From Portulaca oleracea (lineage: Eukaryota; Streptophyta; Magnoliopsida; Caryophyllales; Portulacaceae), in the NCBI GenBank assembly GCA_029582165.1, contig CM055881.1:22859594-22923593 (forward strand): a stretch of DNA of 64,000 nucleotides. Direction: 5' to 3'. Below the pieces are notes generated by a model, which had not been told where the DNA came from, did not search any database, and saw only the letters and a program-made list of their open reading frames with translations. Position 1 is the stretch's first letter. Every line of letters starts with the position of its first letter. A program made the position numbers and the translations under genes. Shown one piece after another: positions 59,560-64,000 of this stretch.

Positions 59560-61500
59560 AATATAGATAATTTATTTGCATAAAATATAGATATAATAAT
59601 AAGGATAAAAATATATTTATATAATAATAAAATAAAATATTACTAATGAATATTAAAAACAATAAATTTGGAAACAATTAATAAATAATAATTAAAAAAT
59701 AAATTAGTAACAATTGAAATTAATTAAAAATTTATTTAATCATAAATAATAAATAATAAAATTTAATTATAAATTTATAACAAATATTAAAAATAATTAA
59801 TTAAAAATTAATTAAAATAATTATATTATGAATAACTAATAATATTCACTATATTAATTATAATTGTAGTACTAATTATAAACATTAACAGTAATTAATA
59901 ATTAATAATTAATAATTATAATTAAAAATTAATTATTAATTATTAATTATTAATTTATTAATTATTAATTATTAATTATTAATTATTAATTATTAATTAT
60001 TAATTATTAATTATTAATTATTAATTATTAATTATTAATTATTAATTATTAATTATTAATTATTAATTATTAATTATTAATTATTAATTATTAATTATTA
60101 ATTATTAATTATTCATTATTAATTATTTATTATTAATTATTAATTATTAATTATTAATTATTAATTATTAATTATTAATTATTAATTATTAATTATTAAT
60201 TATTAATTATTAATTATTAATTATTAATTATTAATTATTAATTATTAATTATTAATTATTAATTATTAATTATTAATTATTAATTATTAATTATTAATTA
60301 TTAATTATTAATTATTAATTATTAATTATTAATTATTAATTATTAATTATTAATTATTAATTATTAATTATTAATTATTAATTATTAATTATTAATTATT
60401 AATTATTAATTATTAATTATTAATTATTAATTATTAATTATTAATTATTAATTATTAATTATTAATTATTAATTATTAATTATTAATTATTAATTATTAA
60501 TTATTAATTATTATTTATTAAGTATTATTTATTAACTATAATTATTAACTATTAATTATTAATTATTAAGTATTAACTATTAACTATGAATTATTAACTA
60601 TTAATTACTAATTATTAATTATTAATTATTAACTATTAATTATTAATTATTAATTATTAATTATTAATTATTAATTATTAAATATTAATTATTAATTATT
60701 AATTATTAATTATTAATTATTAATTATTAATTATTAATTATTAATTATTAATTATTAATTATTAATTATTAATTATTAATTATTAATTATTAATTATTAA
60801 TTATTAATTATTAATTATTAATTATTAATTATTAATTATTAATTATTAATTATTAATTATTAATTATTAATTATTAATTATTAATTATTAATTATTAATT
60901 ATTAATTATTAATTATTAATTATTAATTATTAATTATTAATTATTAATTATTAATTATTAATTATTAATTATTAATTATTAATTATTAATTATTAATTAT
61001 TAATTATTAATTATTAATTATTAATTATTAATTATTAATTATTAATTATTAATTATTAATTATTAATTATTAATTATTAATTATTAATTATTAATTATTA
61101 ATTATTAATTATTAATTATCATTACTTACTAATGATTAATTATTAATTTCAATTATTAATTAACTATTTATTTAATAATTATTAATAAATAATTATTAAT
61201 TATTAGTTAGTAACTATCACTTGTTAATTTATTGATAATAGTTAATAATTAATAGGTAATAATTATAATTAAAATACCAATAATACTAATAGTAATCAAT
61301 AATAAATATGTATTATGTTCAGTAATTATTAATTATTGGTTACTATAACTAATAACAATTTATAATTGATAATAATTATTAATTGATGAACAATATTTAA
61401 TAAGTACTGTTTGATTAAAATAATAATAATGTATAAAAATTACTAATTAATAACTAATATTATTAATAATAAAAATAAATATAGTAATTGGTTATTTACT
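59560..61500. repeat. AT-only block around a 7-bp tandem array
   Basis: Nearly pure A+T DNA with words such as TAATTAATAAT. The flanks (59560-59920 and 61120-61500) look like decayed versions of the central (TTAATTA)n array. No gene possible. Confidence 0.85.
59925..61118. repeat. (TTAATTA)n tandem array, about 1.2 kb
   Basis: Unit TTAATTA, about 165 copies, mostly perfect. A disturbed zone lies at 60510-60680 (TTATTAACTA, TTATTAAGTA variants). Every unit contains the palindromic core TTAATTAA or TAATTA. Confidence 0.95.
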
Positions 61501-62341
61501 TTATTGTTTGTAACATTTCAAGAGTTATTATCTACATCATTATAAATGACATACAACACTAATTGCTAATAGTTTTCCCATTTGACTTTCTATGTGACTG
61601 AACCATTATGTATTTATGCCTATATTGATTCATTCTTAAGATATAACCCACCTACTTTCCACACTATGAATGTATTCCAAAAGCTTTTCAAATAATATAA
61701 ATAGCATGCGTGTATTTAGTTTTGTGAGACAATTTATCGTGATGTGTATTTAGTCTCACTTTTAGTTTTGTCTTAGATTATGTTACTTCTTTTGGTCAAT
61801 TTTTCTCTCTTTATTTTCATTTTATTTCAGAATATTGTTTAATGTTTGTGTAATTCTTCCAGGAAAAATAAAAAAGGCTTTCAAGTTCCCGTAAAATTTT
61901 GAAGTCGAATATTAGTAAGAATAAATTTTATTCATATATAATTTGTGAAAAAAATTTTCTTGGCATACATGTGATATTTTCAAATTTTAAATGCACCTCA
62001 ATTACAAATTGAGTATGATGATTCATTGCTTGAAATTATACTGGAATATTATTGCAGGTTGTGGAATATATTATAGAACAGGTTGTAAGTATTATGGCTC
62101 ATATTGAAAGGTAAATTTCTCAACCATACTATATATACTCTAAAAAAAATCTTAGAGCTCAATCAAGAAATATTTTTTATGTTGCAGTAAAAAAAAGATA
62201 TGTATGACGTATTAGATAAATCATAAATAAATTGTGTACTAGAGAAAGTAAATCTTTATTTTAAAAAATGAATAAATAGCATCACATAACATTTTGTCTA
62301 AATGTAAATTTCTTTTTGTTGTATGAATGGTGTAAAACATT
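61501..62341. other. Unassigned AT-rich stretch
   Basis: No gene or repeat seen; the short frames have no features. Confidence 0.45.
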
Positions 62342-62933
62342 GAGTTAATTACATTTACCCTACCTGACTTATGTGGTAATAATTTTTGCACACCCGACAT
62401 TTGATACATAATTTTCACCCTACCTGACATTTAAGTGGTCATAAATTTAAAGCCCCTCAGGTATGTTACAATTGATTTTTTATTGACTTTTCCGGTGAAG
62501 TGTAAAAAAATAAATATGAATTGACATTTATACCCTTGTTATTATTTCCTTTGACTTTCAATTAAATGTGAAATGACTTTTGTACCCTTAGTATTAATTG
62601 TTATGGTATTTTAAAACCCAACAACTCCACTGATTCCTCTCGCCACCCCCTACCCCATACAGAAAATGAAAACCTAACCCCTCCCAAACCACCATGTCTG
62701 TCCTCTACTCTCCAACATAGTCCTTTCCTTCTCAAATTAAAGGGCAACATCGTAATTTCACATAGTGATATAGGGGTATTATTGTATTTTTCCATTTCCG
62801 ATGACAAGTTACCGGATTCTAACACTAAAAATCAATTTCACTAAATGTCAGGTAGGGTGAAAATTATTTCCCAAATGTCGGGTGTGCAAAAATTATGACC
62901 GCATATGTCATGTAGGGTAAATGTAATTATCTC
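62342..62933. mobile_element. Foldback MITE, 592 bp, with 9-bp-type flanks
   Basis: The left arm GAGTTAATTACATTTACCC is inverted at the right as GAGATAATTACATTTACCC. Arms extend about 130 bp and hold spaced CACCC(T/G)ACCTGACATTT words. Flanks TAAAACATT (62333-62341) and TAAAAACATT (62934-62943) look like a target duplication with one extra A. No frame. Confidence 0.78.
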
Positions 62934-62966
62934 TAAAAACATTTGTAGTGAATTAGTGTTTTCCAT

Positions 62967-63304
62967 TGTAAAGCCCCGAAATATTCAAGTGCGTTGACCG
63001 TTATGACGTTAGTAATTTAAGTTGACTCCGTTAATTATTCAGAATTCATTTGTGATTATTTATGCTGACACTTGAGCTCATAGGATCACTGAGGAACTTG
63101 AAGTTAGTTTTGAGGTTTACTCCTAAGTATGAGTTTGTTAGTTTGGTTTACCGTTATCAGACAGTTGTAGTTTTCCTTCTCGCCTTGTATTCCTTCGGGG
63201 ATACGGCAGTGACGCCCCATAAGAATTTGAGTCTTCCGCTAATTTTGTTTGTTAACGTTAGTTTGACTTTGACTTTTCTATAATTGAATATCCGGGGCGT
63301 TACA
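62967..63304 (+). repeat. Short chromovirus LTR, 338 bp
   Basis: TGTAAAGCCCCG to CCGGGGCGTTACA. The first ~145 bp and the last ~190 bp align with the two ends of the 4.26-kb LTR at 20930-25186, so about 3.9 kb in between is absent. Confidence 0.9.
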
Positions 63305-63307
63305 GAA

Positions 63308-63319
63308 TGGTATCAGAGC
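63308..63319 (+). other. Primer-binding site (initiator Met tRNA)
   Basis: TGGTATCAGAGC, three bases after the LTR end. Confidence 0.92.
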
Positions 63320-63491
63320 TCTGGGTTGCGACCTGGTAGCTCCTAAGTGTCCCTTAGGTTTAGTTAGACCTTAGGATGCTACGTTCGGAGTGATGAGTGT
63401 AGAATGGGGATATGGGATATGGGATGTGTGTTTGTTTCTTTGTCTTCTTTTGTGTTATAAGTGCATGGTTGGTTCTTTTTGACATTTTCGA

Positions 63492-63689
63492 ATGGAATAT
63501 CGCCGCCTTTGCTATGAGCACGAGACCATATCTCCTCTGAAAGACTTGAAAACCCGAGGTGGGTACGGGACACAGCCCCGAGGACTGCCTGGAAGCAGAA
63601 GAAGACCTCCAATGAGAATTCGGAGGCTGAAACAGGACCTGACCTACGAGGAGCGATCGTTGGAGATTCTAGATCGAAGAAAGAAGTAG
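63492..63689 (+). pseudogene. Chromovirus Pol tail fragment
   Basis: A 65-residue frame whose last third, LTYEERSLEILDRRKK, is the start of the chromodomain-linked integrase tail. The first part is not typical and is probably the deletion junction with 5' leader or gag DNA. After a stop at 63687-63689, similarity resumes in other frames up to 63800. Confidence 0.55.
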
Positions 63690-63819
63690 CTATGATGAAA
63701 GATCGTCACCCTAGTGAAAGTGTGACGGGAAAACTATGCCAAGACTAAAGTCACCTTGGAAGCTAAGGAGGAGATGAAATCGAAGTATCAGCACCTTTGC
63801 AACCTATAAGATGCGTCGA

Positions 63820-63961
63820 GTTTCGAGGACGAAACTCTTTTGAAGAGGGTAATGATGTAAAACCCCGAATTTTTGGTTAGCGCCACCGTTAGTTCTGTTT
63901 GGCAGACCGTTGGTGTTGAGTTTAAGTTTCGAGGACGAAACTTCTTTTAAGGGGGTAATGA
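63820..63961 (+). repeat. Duplicated polypurine/LTR-start junction
   Basis: GTTTCGAGGACGAAACT, a purine-rich GGGTAATGA and TGTAAAACCCCGAA occur once at 63820-63868 and again at 63927-63975. The first LTR start (63856) is cut off after about 65-70 bp and followed by a second polypurine tract. The true 3' LTR starts at 63962. Confidence 0.8.
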
Positions 63962-64000
63962 TGTAAAACCCCGAAAAATTCAAGTGCGTTGACCGTTATG

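Larger units (their letters stand above)
62967..64000 (+). mobile_element. Internally deleted chromovirus, runs off the window
   Basis: 5' LTR 62967-63304, primer site TGGTATCAGAGC 63308-63319, then only about 640 bp of internal DNA. A second LTR begins at 63962 and leaves the window. Internal pieces are LTYEERSLEILDRRKK (63643-63686) and EAKEEMKSKYQHL (63760-63800), both from the chromodomain end of chromovirus integrase. Then comes TTTCGAGGACGAAAC, a usual last segment before the polypurine tract. Gag, RT, RNase H and most of integrase are gone. Ends of its LTR match the solo LTR at 20930-25186. Confidence 0.87.

Noticed and set aside
59925..61118. TTAATTA array as interstitial telomere or CRISPR-like array
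   Set aside because: The unit is not TTTAGGG and has no spacers. It is a simple 7-bp tandem repeat in a plant genome.

Overview
The window is plant nuclear DNA, most likely from a eudicot; I cannot name the species. The evidence is two R2R3-MYB genes with the usual three-exon layout (130-nt second exon), a plant-type GEN/SEND1 nuclease, LTR retrotransposons primed by initiator-Met tRNA (TGGTATCAGAGC), Stowaway MITEs and a CACTA element. There are only three host genes, and all are AT-rich and intron-containing. The rest is mostly nested transposable elements.

Layout. 1-6455 (+): the last three exons of a Rad2/XPG-family Holliday-junction/flap nuclease (SEND1/GEN-like); its last intron (3.5 kb) holds several nested DNA elements. 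8869-10525 (-): a compact LAF1-like R2R3-MYB. 12975-16635: an element with long terminal inverted repeats that carries a broken LINE and a Stowaway MITE. 17029-29100: LTR-retrotransposon debris with solo LTRs, one nested in another. 29600-32500: a foldback element, a LINE tail and a CACTA element. 32700-47353: a decayed Copia element split by a chromovirus-type solo LTR, which is itself split by a young Ty3/gypsy element (36490-42065). 48061-54091 (-): a second LAF1-like MYB whose introns are expanded by insertions. 54588-59520: MITEs, an internally deleted Copia element and an LTR-like region. 59560-61500: AT-only DNA with a 1.2-kb array of a 7-bp unit. 62342-64000: a foldback element, then an internally deleted chromovirus with an unusually short LTR.

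How it fits together. Insertion order can be read from target-site duplications: GAAAG outside CCTTA at 20.7-25.9 kb, TATGA outside GTATG at 34.9-43.6 kb, GACAT in MYB intron 1, ATTAG at 27.7-29.1 kb. The two MYB genes lie in the same orientation and share a C-terminal motif, so they look like a tandem duplicate later separated by about 37 kb of insertions.

The most unusual item is the 5.6-kb gypsy element. Its LTRs differ at only about five positions, so it moved recently. Yet its 952-codon Pol-like frame is open while the reverse transcriptase YxDD motif reads YFDN and the first integrase Asp is Asn. Other points of interest are a three-fold repeat with SUMO-interaction-like motifs in the nuclease tail, and CACG..CGTG palindrome clusters in the upstream part of several unrelated LTRs. 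All boundaries were read by eye.
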